NCBI GenBank assembly: GCA_003148945.1
Contig: QGGY01000006.1
Location: 248,001-312,000, forward strand
Direction of reading: 5' to 3'
DNA: 64,000 bases
Source of the DNA: Murimonas intestini
Lineage (GTDB): Bacteria; Bacillota; Clostridia; Lachnospirales; Lachnospiraceae
Part shown: one piece after another, positions 26,039 to 35,556 of the stretch
Layout of the letters: each line of letters begins with the position of its first letter
Position numbering within the stretch: position 1 is the stretch's first letter
Notes under the pieces: model-generated
Seen by the model: only the letters and a program-made list of their open reading frames with translations
Database searches by the model: none
Told to the model about the DNA's origin: nothing
Made by a program: the position numbers and the translations under genes

Positions 26039-27304
26039 CTATTCCCCAAAGCTAGGCTGTCTGATGTCATCAATACCCTGCAGTACATCTTCTGCACTTG
26101 AACCGCCTACGAACATTGCCTGTATCAGATTTCCAACCTGAGTGTTATCCCAGTACAGGATTCCATCTTCAGCTGCAAGTCCTGTTCCTGTCGCATTGCC
26201 CACAACATCTTCATAGACTGCGGGCACATTTCCCGGAATGTCTGTAAACGAACACGGACCCAGATCCAGGCGCGCATCATAATATGCTGTTAAATTTTCC
26301 GGTCTTGATAAGAATTCAAAGTAGTCATACACTGCGTCTGATACCTCTGTATCTTTGTTTACACAACGGCCGATACCTCCCGCAGATGTACCGAAAACCT
26401 TATTGTCATTTAAAGGTATAGGGAACATTCCCCATGAATCCTGTGTAAGCTCCGGATTAACCGCTTCCACTTCTGCCGGGAATGTAGTGTATGTCACACA
26501 CATTGCATAATCCTGAGATGCCATTTTAGCTACTGCATCTTCCCAGGTATTAGACATAAAGTCATCACCAAAGTATCCCGCTTCTTCCATTTCAGCCAGC
26601 TGGTCCAAAGCCTTTGCCAGTCCTTCCTGTCCTGCAAATACCTGGCTGTTGTCATTAAGTCCTGCGTAAAATCCCGCATTATCACTTTCTATCTGCGTTG
26701 TCAGCTCACCCAGCCAGACCCCTAAATGCCACTGGGTAGCGCCAGGATCATAAATTGGCGTCTTTCCTATAGCAAGTATCTTGTCACATGCAGCTTTAAA
26801 GCTTTCATAGCTGTCTGGAACCTCCGTAATTCCTGCCTCTTCAAACATTGCTTTGTTGTAAAGTATCCCCCAGCCGTCTACACTCCATGTCTGGAACTGC
26901 ATCGTTTTGCCGTCATAAGAGGTGCCTTCCTTTGCCCAGTCCACATAACGGCTCACCCACTCCTGCTCTGAGAGATCCATCATGTATTTTTCCGGCTGGT
27001 ATTTATTGATCGTGGTCCCGGACCTTGTATAGAATATATCTGCTCCCTCCCCAACTGCAAGCTTTGATCCCAGGACATTCTCATACTGGTCATCCGGGCT
27101 TATCTGCCATTCAATCTTATTGCCCGACTCCTCCTCATATTTTGCAGCCAGCTCTTTATCTATGTCTTTAACCCATCCTGTGCCTGCTGCGATTGTGATT
27201 GTTTTTCCTCCTTCTGCATGTACCTCCTCACAGTTAAAAAGTACTGTAACCATGGACAATGCCATAGCCGCTGCCATGATACCGGCTGCTTTCTTATTTC
27301 TCAT
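26039..27304 (-). CDS. sugar ABC transporter substrate-binding protein
   Basis: Extracellular binding protein of 421 residues that would choose the substrate of the importer. A signal peptide covers about 1-30 (RNKKAAGIMAAAMALSM, then a hydrophobic core). It is odd for this family in Gram-positive bacteria: the only Cys, in LFNCEEVHA, lacks the usual small residue before it. Anchoring by lipid is therefore uncertain, and cleavage after VHA is as likely. The mature part begins TITIAAGTGWVKDIDKELAA and has the family 1 fold. The start at 27304 has GGAGGAGG. It is divergent from the YesM/YesN pair, which probably senses the same ligand. Confidence 0.9.
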   Translation of the reverse strand: MRNKKAAGIMAAAMALSMVTVLFNCEEVHAEGGKTITIAAGTGWVKDIDKELAAKYEEESGNKIEWQISPDDQYENVLGSKLAVGEGADIFYTRSGTTINKYQPEKYMMDLSEQEWVSRYVDWAKEGTSYDGKTMQFQTWSVDGWGILYNKAMFEEAGITEVPDSYESFKAACDKILAIGKTPIYDPGATQWHLGVWLGELTTQIESDNAGFYAGLNDNSQVFAGQEGLAKALDQLAEMEEAGYFGDDFMSNTWEDAVAKMASQDYAMCVTYTTFPAEVEAVNPELTQDSWGMFPIPLNDNKVFGTSAGGIGRCVNKDTEVSDAVYDYFEFLSRPENLTAYYDARLDLGPCSFTDIPGNVPAVYEDVVGNATGTGLAAEDGILYWDNTQVGNLIQAMFVGGSSAEDVLQGIDDIRQPSFGE

Positions 27305-27506
27305 ACCTGTTCCTCCTCCGCATTGAGTTTTATTTGATATCTTCATTATACCGATTTTTTCACAGATATCTTTAAACAAAATCGACTTTACATTGTGCAT
27401 TTTTTGTGCTTAATCTGATTGCCTCCTTGTATCTTCTGTAATTATCGCCTATAATTCAAAGAAAGTACATTATGTTTATGTACGAAATTATAAAAGAGGT
27501 GTCATG

Positions 27507-29333
27507 ATGAAGTCTCTGCATTTTAAGCTATTGTGGCGTTATGCGGCACTAATATTATCAATCATAATCATATTTATGGTTTTCTTATATTTTATCTGGG
27601 GAAATACACTAAGGGCAAATGCTACAGGAGAGCTTCTTGCAGACTGTGATAATATATGTACCCTATTGGACACAGAGCTGGACCAGCTGGACCAGCTTTC
27701 AAAACGAATCGTCAGTTCTAACCAGCTTCAGGCTTTGTTTGTAAAAGATATCTATTCCGATACTGCAGGTGCATATTACGGCAGGATGGCCTTTTCTGAT
27801 ACATTATTTGAAATTATAAGGCTGTCCTTTAATCATATGGAACTAAATATGTTCGATGTTTCAGGGAGATATGTACATGTGGGCATGACATCTTCATTTG
27901 AGAAGCGCACAGAAAGCCCTCTGGATGTGGTTCCCTGGGGTCAGCAGGTATTGGATGCCTACGGCAAAAAAGTCATACTGCCCGCTCATTTTCCTGAATT
28001 AAATACCACTGATGAGGCAATGATTTCTCTCTGCCGGGCCTTTTCTCCTGAAAATCCCACCAGGGAAACTGCTATCCTGGAATTACAGCTGCAGTATCCA
28101 TATATCTGCCAGAGGATAGAAGATGCCATCCACAATGAAAAAGAAAAGAAAAAAATCTTTGTATATAACCAGGCGCAGGAGCTCATATATCCTTATGGAG
28201 AAACGATCCCCGAACAGACAAAGACATATATCGCAGATGTACTTACCCACCCGGAATCTTATACAGATATGCCCAGCACTGCCAGGACACTGGAAAATAA
28301 GCCTGTCCTTTTCACTCACAAGACTTCTGATTTTACAAAATGGACTGTTTTTGTAGCGGAGTCTGAAGAGGATCTGTTCTTTTCTTTCTACCAGTTCCGT
28401 ACCTTGATTATAGTAGTTACCCTTGTAGTCTTACTGCTGACTTTATTTATAACAAATCAAATAGCCACCAGCGTGTCTGCCCCTCTTCAGAAACTGGAGC
28501 AATACGCGCGCACTCTGACCCTTGATAATCTGGATACATTCGAACTGCCTGAATACAAAAACAGTTTCCGTGAATTAACTTCCCTTTATTGTTCATTCGG
28601 ACAGATGAAATCAAACCTTCAGAAATCGCTGAAGGATGTGGTCTCCGCCCATACCATGGCCGTGGATGCACAGATGCTGGCGCTGCAGTCCCAGATGAAT
28701 CCCCATTTTCTCTATAATACTCTGGCTTCTATCAGTATCCTGGCCGAGGAGGGGGATGATGCTAAAATCAGCCAGGTATGTGACGATCTCTCTTTACTGC
28801 TGCGCTATATTTCTTCCGGTTCTGCCCGAAATGTAAAGCTGGAGCAGGAAATTGAGCATACCGTCTCGTATATTAATCTGATAAAAATAAAATATGAAGA
28901 AAGGATCCAGTTCCATCTGGATATTGATTCTTCTCTGATGTCCCTGCAGGTCCCAAAACTGATCGTACAGCCTCTTGTGGAAAATTGCGTGAAATACGGT
29001 CTGGAGGTTGACCCGCCCTGGGTGATAACTATAAGCGGATATATACAAAATTCTTTCTGGATGATCCAGGTGCAGGATACAGGTTCTGGTTTTTCCCCGG
29101 AATATCTGGATGAATTTTATCAAAAAAGTGCCGGGCTCAAAGCGGATAACCCTATTTCTGACTTAAATATAAATGGCCTGGGACTGATGAACCTCTATAT
29201 CCGGCTGCATCTGCTTTATAAAGACCAGATGGTTTTCAAACTTGAGAATCCCCCTGAAGGTGGTGCGCGCGTTACCATAGGCGGGCCGCTGCCCGCGGAA
29301 ACAAACAATGGAGGTACATATCATGAAGTATGA
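27507..29333 (+). CDS. YesM-type sensor histidine kinase
   Basis: 608-residue membrane kinase. A first helix lies near 9-31, with a large extracellular domain of about 250 residues. A second helix lies near 293-315, then HAMP. The LytS/YesM-type kinase core has the phospho-acceptor in QSQMNPHFLYNTL and the ATP site in VQPLVENCVKYGLE, DTGSGF and GLGLMNLYIRL. Two ATGs are adjacent; the second is at better distance from GAGGTG and is used here. It is co-transcribed with the YesN regulator (11-base overlap) and divergent from the importer. It is probably the extracellular sugar sensor of the locus. Confidence 0.93.
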   Translation: MKSLHFKLLWRYAALILSIIIIFMVFLYFIWGNTLRANATGELLADCDNICTLLDTELDQLDQLSKRIVSSNQLQALFVKDIYSDTAGAYYGRMAFSDTLFEIIRLSFNHMELNMFDVSGRYVHVGMTSSFEKRTESPLDVVPWGQQVLDAYGKKVILPAHFPELNTTDEAMISLCRAFSPENPTRETAILELQLQYPYICQRIEDAIHNEKEKKKIFVYNQAQELIYPYGETIPEQTKTYIADVLTHPESYTDMPSTARTLENKPVLFTHKTSDFTKWTVFVAESEEDLFFSFYQFRTLIIVVTLVVLLLTLFITNQIATSVSAPLQKLEQYARTLTLDNLDTFELPEYKNSFRELTSLYCSFGQMKSNLQKSLKDVVSAHTMAVDAQMLALQSQMNPHFLYNTLASISILAEEGDDAKISQVCDDLSLLLRYISSGSARNVKLEQEIEHTVSYINLIKIKYEERIQFHLDIDSSLMSLQVPKLIVQPLVENCVKYGLEVDPPWVITISGYIQNSFWMIQVQDTGSGFSPEYLDEFYQKSAGLKADNPISDLNINGLGLMNLYIRLHLLYKDQMVFKLENPPEGGARVTIGGPLPAETNNGGTYHEV

Positions 29334-30867
29334 CCCGGTCAAGGTTCTTGTGGTAGAAGACGAGATCCTTTTACTGAACAACATAAAGAAGAAGATTGCA
29401 GCTGCCTCTTCCGATTTTCAGGTTTCGGGAGATGCCTTTAATGGAAAAGAAGCGCTTGCACTTATTAAAAAAATCCATCCTGATGTTATCTTTACGGATA
29501 TCCGCATGCCTGTTATGGATGGTCTTGAACTGGCAAAAACTGTTTATAACGATTACCCTGATATTTATGTTGTCATCATAAGCGGCTATGATGATTTTGA
29601 TTATGCCCGCACAGCCCTGCAGTACAGGGTATATGATTATCTGCTAAAACCCCTTAAGCTTGATGCGCTAGCAGCACTGCTGAACTCCCTGGGGGCTGAG
29701 ATCAGGAAGAAAAGGGATCATAAGCTTTATTCCCTTCTATACGGCCAGCTGAATAATAATCAGCTTCCTCCTTCAGACCTGCCCTTTATCCGGGAGATTG
29801 CAGAACGTAAATTTACTTGTTTTCTTGTCTGTTTCGGCAATCTCCATACTCATTGCCAGCAGTCAGCTTTACCGGATCAAAATCAGGCAGACAGTTTCAG
29901 CTGTCTTCCCTGGGAGGCCCTTTTTGCATCCGCCCCATTTGATATCTCTGATTTCTGGGTATTCCCCCAGCAGTTTGACAATATAAAATTAATCCTTACC
30001 GGGGACCTCAACTCCTCTCCCCAGGATGTTGGACTTTTTATCCAGAAGTCTCTTATCCAGCTGCTCTCAGGACCTAATGTGACCCTGGCCTGCGGCCAGT
30101 CCCAGGTAAGCTTTTCACACCTGCACAGTGAATGGGTATCATTGCGCAAACTGCTGTTTTCCTCATTAATCATTGGTTCCTCGTCACTGCTGCCAAAACC
30201 GGGGCCATCAGCTGTCCTCCCCCCCGCTGTATTTCCTGCTGCCTCTATCAGCTATTTTTATTCTTTAATCCATACAAGCAATACGGCCGGTTTTATGAAG
30301 GCATTAAAGCCTATGTTTCAGGAGTGGGAAGAAAACAGATATCCTCAGCAGTGGATTGAAAAGATGCTGATGCAGTTGTTTACAATTTTGCAGCAGTGCC
30401 TGTACTTTTCCGACCTTGATTATGAACAGATGCAGTCTGCAGTTTATTTTAGCCTTGAGACACAGCCCACCCTGTCCGATGGAGCTGAAAGGATCATTCA
30501 GGAATTTGTATACTGGATAAAATTGAACAAATCTGTTCCAAGTGAGATTGAAACAGCCATAGAGGAAATGGACTCCTACATCAGACTCCACTATAAAGAG
30601 TCCATTAATATAGCAGAGCTTGCTAAAAACTATCACTTTAATCATTCCTATTTAACCCGGGTCTTTAAAAAGCAGAAAGGCCAGTCTCCCCTAAAGCTGA
30701 TCAATGAGCTGCGCATCCATGATGCCTGTGAATTATTGTCAGATTCCGTATTTTCAATAAAAGAGATCAGTGAGATGCTGGGATTTACCGACCAGCACTA
30801 TTTCAGCCGTATATTTAAAGACTTCACAGGTCAGAATCCGAAAGAATACCGGAGTTTATTAAAATAA
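29323..30867 (+). CDS. YesN-type response regulator with AraC DNA-binding domain
   Basis: 514-residue regulator paired with YesM. The receiver domain occupies about 1-120, with VVEDE, phospho-acceptor Asp in DVIFTDIRMPVMDG and Lys in YLLKPLK. A long middle region of no assigned fold runs to about 410. A C-terminal AraC/XylS double helix-turn-helix begins near NIAELAKNYHFNHSYLTRVF and ends SEMLGFTDQHYFSRIFKDFTG. The ATG at 29323 is preceded by GGAGG. It likely activates the importer operon transcribed the other way. A bidirectional terminator follows. Confidence 0.94.
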   Translation: MKYDPVKVLVVEDEILLLNNIKKKIAAASSDFQVSGDAFNGKEALALIKKIHPDVIFTDIRMPVMDGLELAKTVYNDYPDIYVVIISGYDDFDYARTALQYRVYDYLLKPLKLDALAALLNSLGAEIRKKRDHKLYSLLYGQLNNNQLPPSDLPFIREIAERKFTCFLVCFGNLHTHCQQSALPDQNQADSFSCLPWEALFASAPFDISDFWVFPQQFDNIKLILTGDLNSSPQDVGLFIQKSLIQLLSGPNVTLACGQSQVSFSHLHSEWVSLRKLLFSSLIIGSSSLLPKPGPSAVLPPAVFPAASISYFYSLIHTSNTAGFMKALKPMFQEWEENRYPQQWIEKMLMQLFTILQQCLYFSDLDYEQMQSAVYFSLETQPTLSDGAERIIQEFVYWIKLNKSVPSEIETAIEEMDSYIRLHYKESINIAELAKNYHFNHSYLTRVFKKQKGQSPLKLINELRIHDACELLSDSVFSIKEISEMLGFTDQHYFSRIFKDFTGQNPKEYRSLLK

Positions 30868-30871
30868 CAGC

Positions 30872-30902
30872 AAAAGGCCCGGAAAAATATTCCGGACCTT
30901 TT
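30872..30902. terminator. bidirectional terminator between yesN-type gene and aspA
   Basis: 13-bp arms with one mismatch (30872-30884 and 30890-30902), A-rich on the left and TTTT on the right, between convergent genes. Confidence 0.8.
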
Positions 30903-30949
30903 GTCATATTCTTTCATTATATATTGTTATATGTAGTCAGCCGCTCTGC

Positions 30950-32395
30950 TTATTTATTGCCCTTTAAAATCAGGTCTTTTCCTGAGATTCCAGGCTCTGT
31001 CATGTTAGTTGGCTCTAAGATCTTTTCCAGGTCTTCTTCCCCGAGGAGGCCTTCCTTGAGAACCAGACTTCTGACAGACGCCCCGGACTTAATTGCCGCT
31101 TTTGCCACGGCTGCTGCTTTTTCATAGCCTACATGCGGGCAGATGGCTGTGATTGTTCCCACGCTGTTCTCTACCAGCTCACGGCAGCGGTCTTCATTTG
31201 CTGTGATTCCTGTGATACAGTTGTCTACAAAGGTCTCAACTGCATAGCCCAGTGTATCGATGGACTGGAAGAGACAGTAGAAGATGATAGGCTCGAAAGC
31301 ATTCAGCTCAAGCTGTCCGGCCTCTGCAGCCATTGTAATTGTCATATCGTTTCCGATGATATTAAAGGCCACCTGGTTTACCACCTCAGGAATAACAGGA
31401 TTCACCTTGCCCGGCATGATGGATGATCCGTTCTGCTTAGCAGGAAGGTTGATCTCACCGAATCCTGCCCTGGGGCCTGAGGACATAAGGCGGAGGTCAT
31501 TTGATATCTTGGAGAGGGTCACTGCACATGCCTTAACAGCTCCTGACACTGCAACAAATGGATCAAGGTTCTGTGTAGAGTCAATAAGGTCATATGCCTG
31601 GATAAATCCGATTCCTGTAATCTGTGCCAGGTTTGGCACGATCCTTCTCAAATACTGCTCATCAGCGTTTAACCCTGTTCCGATGGCTGTTCCGCCCATA
31701 TTTAAGGTGAGCATCTCATCCATGGCTTTGTCCATACGGTTAATATCCCTCTGGATGGCTACTGAGTAAGCCTTGAATTCCTGTCCCAGACGGATGGGAA
31801 CTGCATCCTGCATCTGTGTACGTCCCATTTTGATGATATGGTCAAACTCCTGGGCTTTATCACAAAGAGCTGTGTAGAGGCGGCGCAGCTGCTTCTGGGC
31901 ATGCTCGATCAGCTTCCAGGAGGTCATCTTGCCTGCTGTGGGGATCACGTCATTTGTGGACTGTCCGCAGTTTACATGGTCATTCGGGTTAACAATAGAA
32001 TAATCACCTTTTTTGCCGCCCAGGATCTCGATGGCGCGGTTTGCGATAACCTCATTGGCGTTCATGTTCAGGGATGTACCGGCTCCGCCCTGGATAGGGT
32101 CTACGATAAAGTATTCATGCAGCTTGCCTGCAAGTATCTCATCACACGCCTTTACAATAGCGTCTGCAATCTTCTTATCCAGAATGCCTACCTCACAGTT
32201 TGTAATGGCCGCAGCTTTTTTGATGTGTGCAAGACTGTTAATGATCTCCGGATGCATGGAAAGACCTGTGATCCTGAAATTTTCAGCTGCCCTCAAAGAC
32301 TGTACACCGTAGTATACATCTTCCGGAACTCTCTTTTTCCCGATTGAATCATTCTCTGTACGGTATTCCATTCCATCCTTCAATAACTTTTCCAT
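30950..32395 (-). CDS. aspA: aspartate ammonia-lyase
   Basis: Deaminates L-aspartate to fumarate and ammonia, supplying fumarate for anaerobic reduction. The 481 residues show the aspartase/fumarase signature GSSIMPGKVNP at 323-333, with the catalytic Ser near 325. GQSTNDVIPT (144-153), GRTQMQDAVP (191-200) and SSGPRAGFGEI are also present. The N-terminal ENDSIGKKRVPEDVYYG favours aspartase over class II fumarase. AAGGTATA and AGGAG lie upstream of the ATG. It is divergent from a LysR gene with interleaved promoters, so that regulator probably controls it. Confidence 0.92.
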   Translation of the reverse strand: MEKLLKDGMEYRTENDSIGKKRVPEDVYYGVQSLRAAENFRITGLSMHPEIINSLAHIKKAAAITNCEVGILDKKIADAIVKACDEILAGKLHEYFIVDPIQGGAGTSLNMNANEVIANRAIEILGGKKGDYSIVNPNDHVNCGQSTNDVIPTAGKMTSWKLIEHAQKQLRRLYTALCDKAQEFDHIIKMGRTQMQDAVPIRLGQEFKAYSVAIQRDINRMDKAMDEMLTLNMGGTAIGTGLNADEQYLRRIVPNLAQITGIGFIQAYDLIDSTQNLDPFVAVSGAVKACAVTLSKISNDLRLMSSGPRAGFGEINLPAKQNGSSIMPGKVNPVIPEVVNQVAFNIIGNDMTITMAAEAGQLELNAFEPIIFYCLFQSIDTLGYAVETFVDNCITGITANEDRCRELVENSVGTITAICPHVGYEKAAAVAKAAIKSGASVRSLVLKEGLLGEEDLEKILEPTNMTEPGISGKDLILKGNK

Positions 32396-32460
32396 TATAC
32401 CTTATCTCCTCTTTTACTTTTGTTTTCCGGACCCCCGGTTCCTTATTGACATGTTTTATG

Positions 32461-32497
32461 TTGACATCATTATATAAGAGTCTTACAATATAAGCAA
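32461..32497. promoter_or_regulatory. interleaved antiparallel promoters of aspA and the LysR gene
   Basis: Plus strand: TTGACA (32461-32466), 17 bp, TACAAT (32484-32489) for the LysR gene. Minus strand: TTGCTT (32492-32497), 17 bp, TATAAT (32469-32474) for aspA. The two polymerase sites cover the same DNA, so only one can be occupied at a time. A second TTGACAT lies 15 bp upstream at 32446. Confidence 0.7.
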
Positions 32498-32532
32498 ATA
32501 CAAAAAATTCTATATATTATATAACCTGTATG

Positions 32533-32556
32533 TTATACCTTATCGTGCGGAGCACG
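32533..32556 (+). repeat. leader repeat copy 2 (hairpin CGTGC-GGA-GCACG)
   Basis: Differs from 18497-18520 at one of 24 bases, the hairpin loop. It is in the 5' leader of the LysR gene, 21 bases before its start. Confidence 0.65.
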
Positions 32557-32577
32557 AACATGAAAGCGAGGGCAAAT

Positions 32578-33534
32578 ATGAGCAATATGTTTTCTTCCAT
32601 GAAGTACGTCTATGAAGTCTATAATGAAAAAAGCTTCTCCAAAGCAGCCAAAAACCTCTACATTTCACAGCCGGCTTTAAGCGCCACGGTGAAGCGTGTG
32701 GAGGAGGAGATCGGCTCCCCTTTATTTGACAGGAGCTGCAACCCCATCCGGCTGACAGACTGCGGTGAAAAGTACATAAAGGCCGTAGAACAGATCCTGA
32801 ATATAGAGAATGACTTTGAGCGCTATGTATCGGATCTGAACCAGCTGGAGACTGGCTCTCTTTCCCTGGGCGGCAGCAATCTCTTCTCCTCTTATGTGCT
32901 CCCTCCCCTGATCACTGAATTTACAAGACGCTACCCCAGGATCCATGTCAGCCTTCTTGAGGAGAGCACAGGCCAGCTGGAGCAGCAGCTCCTTTTGGGA
33001 GGTCTGGACCTTATCATAGACAATTATACCTTTGACGATTCCATCTTTGCAGGACACCTCTATAACAGGGAATACATGATCCTGGCTGTCCCAAAATGCC
33101 TGGAAATCAACCAGTCCCTAAAAAAATACCAGATAAGCGCAGAATGTGTACAATCCGGCGCCTATCTGGAAAATAAGTTTTCGCCCGTCCCCCTGGACAG
33201 CTTCAGGGATGAGCCTTTTATATTTTTAAAATCTGAAAATGATACTGGAGAACGCGGTATGGCCCTCTGTGCCAAGCACGGTTTCCGCCCCAAAGTGATC
33301 CTTTATCTGGACCAGCTCATGACTGCCTACAATGTCACCTGCTCAGGCATGGGTATCTCTTTTATAAGTGATACCCTTATCCGGTGCGTTCTGCCCCACC
33401 CGGATGTGATCTACTACAAGCTGGATGACCCTGAGATCATGCGCCAGGTCTGCTTTTACCGCAAACGCAGCAGATATGTCACCAGGGCCATGCAGGAATT
33501 TATCAATCTGATAGATGAATCTCAGGCTTTCTGA
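32578..33534 (+). CDS. LysR-family transcriptional regulator, divergent from aspA
   Basis: 318 residues. The N-terminal winged helix-turn-helix reads YVYEVYNEKSFSKAAKNLYI followed by SQPALSATVKRVEEEIG. A LysR substrate-binding domain follows from about 95. The ATG at 32578 gives the usual LysR N-terminus; GAGGG upstream is a modest ribosome site, and an upstream extension of the frame is unlikely to be used. It probably controls aspA, with an organic acid or amino acid as effector. It ends 17 bp from the convergent GH151-like gene, leaving no room for a terminator. Confidence 0.9.
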   Translation: MSNMFSSMKYVYEVYNEKSFSKAAKNLYISQPALSATVKRVEEEIGSPLFDRSCNPIRLTDCGEKYIKAVEQILNIENDFERYVSDLNQLETGSLSLGGSNLFSSYVLPPLITEFTRRYPRIHVSLLEESTGQLEQQLLLGGLDLIIDNYTFDDSIFAGHLYNREYMILAVPKCLEINQSLKKYQISAECVQSGAYLENKFSPVPLDSFRDEPFIFLKSENDTGERGMALCAKHGFRPKVILYLDQLMTAYNVTCSGMGISFISDTLIRCVLPHPDVIYYKLDDPEIMRQVCFYRKRSRYVTRAMQEFINLIDESQAF

Positions 33535-33551
33535 CCGCCATGAACAGCGTT

Positions 33552-35531
33552 TTAAGCCTGCTCTGTCTCAAGTACGACCATCTGGTGGCACTGTACATAT
33601 GGCACACAGAATTCCACTGTTCCATTGTCTCTAGTAAACGGAATCTCTTCCCCTGACACTGCTGTCACCACACGTGTGATTTTCTCAGGAACATGGATCT
33701 TTACAGGAACATTGTACAGAGGCGGCATATCCTCTATAACTTCCACTGCTCCCCTTGTTATGGGAGATGCGTACAGAAGGCTTAAGCAGTAGCGCCCTTC
33801 TTCTGCCTGGTATCTCATGGCTGCACGGCCTGCGCTCGGCATCTTCACTTCAAATGCCTGTGCTCCGTAAAGCCTTCTGAGTGCGTTTATAAAGTACCTG
33901 CGGTGGTATACAGAGCCATATCCCTTATAGATCTCGCCCATCTTGTGAGCCAGATACATGATGTTACCGTTCTGCACAGCTGCCGCGTGGTCATAATCAG
34001 CAGGATTGTACGGTGTGTTCTTGTGGCTGCAGTATTTCCCATATGTACGTCCGAAGTAAGGCAGCATCACATTTGCCAGTACGTCCCCTTCTTCCACCTC
34101 TACCTTTACCGCAGGGCTGTATGCCAGGAACGGGGATCTTACCGTGCCTTCTCCCAGTTCGTCACCGATGAGGAGGTAATCCTTTTCATATCCGTAGTTT
34201 CCTTCATAGCGGATCCCTGCATCGATCTGGAATTTTCCGTCCTTTACAAGGCTCTCCCCTGTAAATAAAAGTTTTCCACCAGCCTTTAAAAATTCCTGGA
34301 GTTTTTCCACAGCCCCATCTGATAATTCCACATAATCCGGGAGTATCACCGTATCAAATTCCTCAAAGTGGTCCTGATATACAATATCAAAATCAATCTG
34401 GCTCTCCAGGAGCATCTTTGCCGTGCCCTCATTGCTTGTATCATTCTTTGACAGATAGATGCCAAGCTTAGCTGTAGGTCTGCCGTGGAGGCTGTACTCC
34501 TCTATCTTCTGGGCATAGTTGTAGGCATATCCTATATTGCGGTATGTCTCCATATCCATCTTTCCGCTTGGATGCATCTGGTCACCGATAGAGCATCTGG
34601 CCCCGTAGGTCATCATGGATGCAACCTCGAACTTTAATGCCTCTCCCGGCTTAAATCCTCCGAATTCACCCCAGTCGGTATGGAATTTACCTGTCATGCC
34701 CAGGTAGCTCTTTCCTGTGCGCTCAAAGAATTTTGCCCTGAACGGCATCTTGTCATATCCGCCCCAGGATGTGGGAAGGTCTTCCATCTCAAAATGAGTG
34801 GAACCGTCATGATATTCCGGCATATTAGGCTCAGCTCCGCCGCTGTTAAAGAAAATAGAAGCTTCCGGATGCTTTTTGTGAAGGATCTCCCCGCACTTTC
34901 TCATAAAGTCCTGATGCTTTATTACATAATATTTCTTTGCGTCCTCTTCATTGGAAGGATCAAGCCCCATTTCTTTCATGCCCGCAACACACTCGTCACA
35001 GTAGCATGCCTCTCTGATAAAGCAGATATCATAGAAAAGTCCGTCCACATGCTCATACCTGTCGCAGACCTCCTGTGTGATATCATAGATATGGCGGGCA
35101 TAGCTGCCGTCGTTGAGGCAGAGATCTATCCAGGAGCATGCCGGCTTGGGATCATCAGGCCCGCATGAAAAATCATAATTTGACGCAGATATGCTGCCGT
35201 CCTTCTTTCTGCCACACCATTCAGGATGGTTCTCGGCATCCATGGCAGACCAGCCTGCCGTTATGTAGATCGGCGCCTTCACACCTATCTCATGAGCCGC
35301 ATCCACCATCTCGCCCAGCAGGTCAAATTTCAGCCCCGGATGCATAGTCCCTACTTTTGTAGGATAGTAGCACTGGCCATGGTGGCATTTTGCAAATACT
35401 GTGATGCTTGAGAGATTTCCTTCCTTTAATGCTGCCTGGAAATTCTCCCTGCTGAACTCTTCCCCGATGCCGTCAATGGCCGGAGATGTGTGAAAATCAA
35501 GATGTACCTGTCTTGGACTTAACTGTACCAT
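33552..35531 (-). CDS. GH151-like alpha-L-fucosidase (GHL6 barrel with GH42-type trimerisation domain)
   Basis: Cytoplasmic glycosidase of 659 residues. The N-terminal TIM barrel (about 1-330) starts with SPRQVHLDFHTSPAIDGIG, shows VDGLFYDICF and ends in a metal- or sugar-binding cysteine-rich stretch (CYCDECVAGMK). A flavodoxin-like segment (about 345-530, KLGIYLSKNDTS, FDTVILPDYVELS) resembles the GH42 trimerisation domain. A C-terminal beta domain follows. This order is that of the GH151 group, in which alpha-L-fucosidases are known. Downstream of a GH29 fucosidase by 25 bp, which supports fucose release. Substrate linkage is not predictable. No signal peptide. Confidence 0.75.
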   Translation of the reverse strand: MVQLSPRQVHLDFHTSPAIDGIGEEFSRENFQAALKEGNLSSITVFAKCHHGQCYYPTKVGTMHPGLKFDLLGEMVDAAHEIGVKAPIYITAGWSAMDAENHPEWCGRKKDGSISASNYDFSCGPDDPKPACSWIDLCLNDGSYARHIYDITQEVCDRYEHVDGLFYDICFIREACYCDECVAGMKEMGLDPSNEEDAKKYYVIKHQDFMRKCGEILHKKHPEASIFFNSGGAEPNMPEYHDGSTHFEMEDLPTSWGGYDKMPFRAKFFERTGKSYLGMTGKFHTDWGEFGGFKPGEALKFEVASMMTYGARCSIGDQMHPSGKMDMETYRNIGYAYNYAQKIEEYSLHGRPTAKLGIYLSKNDTSNEGTAKMLLESQIDFDIVYQDHFEEFDTVILPDYVELSDGAVEKLQEFLKAGGKLLFTGESLVKDGKFQIDAGIRYEGNYGYEKDYLLIGDELGEGTVRSPFLAYSPAVKVEVEEGDVLANVMLPYFGRTYGKYCSHKNTPYNPADYDHAAAVQNGNIMYLAHKMGEIYKGYGSVYHRRYFINALRRLYGAQAFEVKMPSAGRAAMRYQAEEGRYCLSLLYASPITRGAVEVIEDMPPLYNVPVKIHVPEKITRVVTAVSGEEIPFTRDNGTVEFCVPYVQCHQMVVLETEQA

Positions 35532-35556
35532 GTTTCTACCTCTCTTCTCTTATTAG

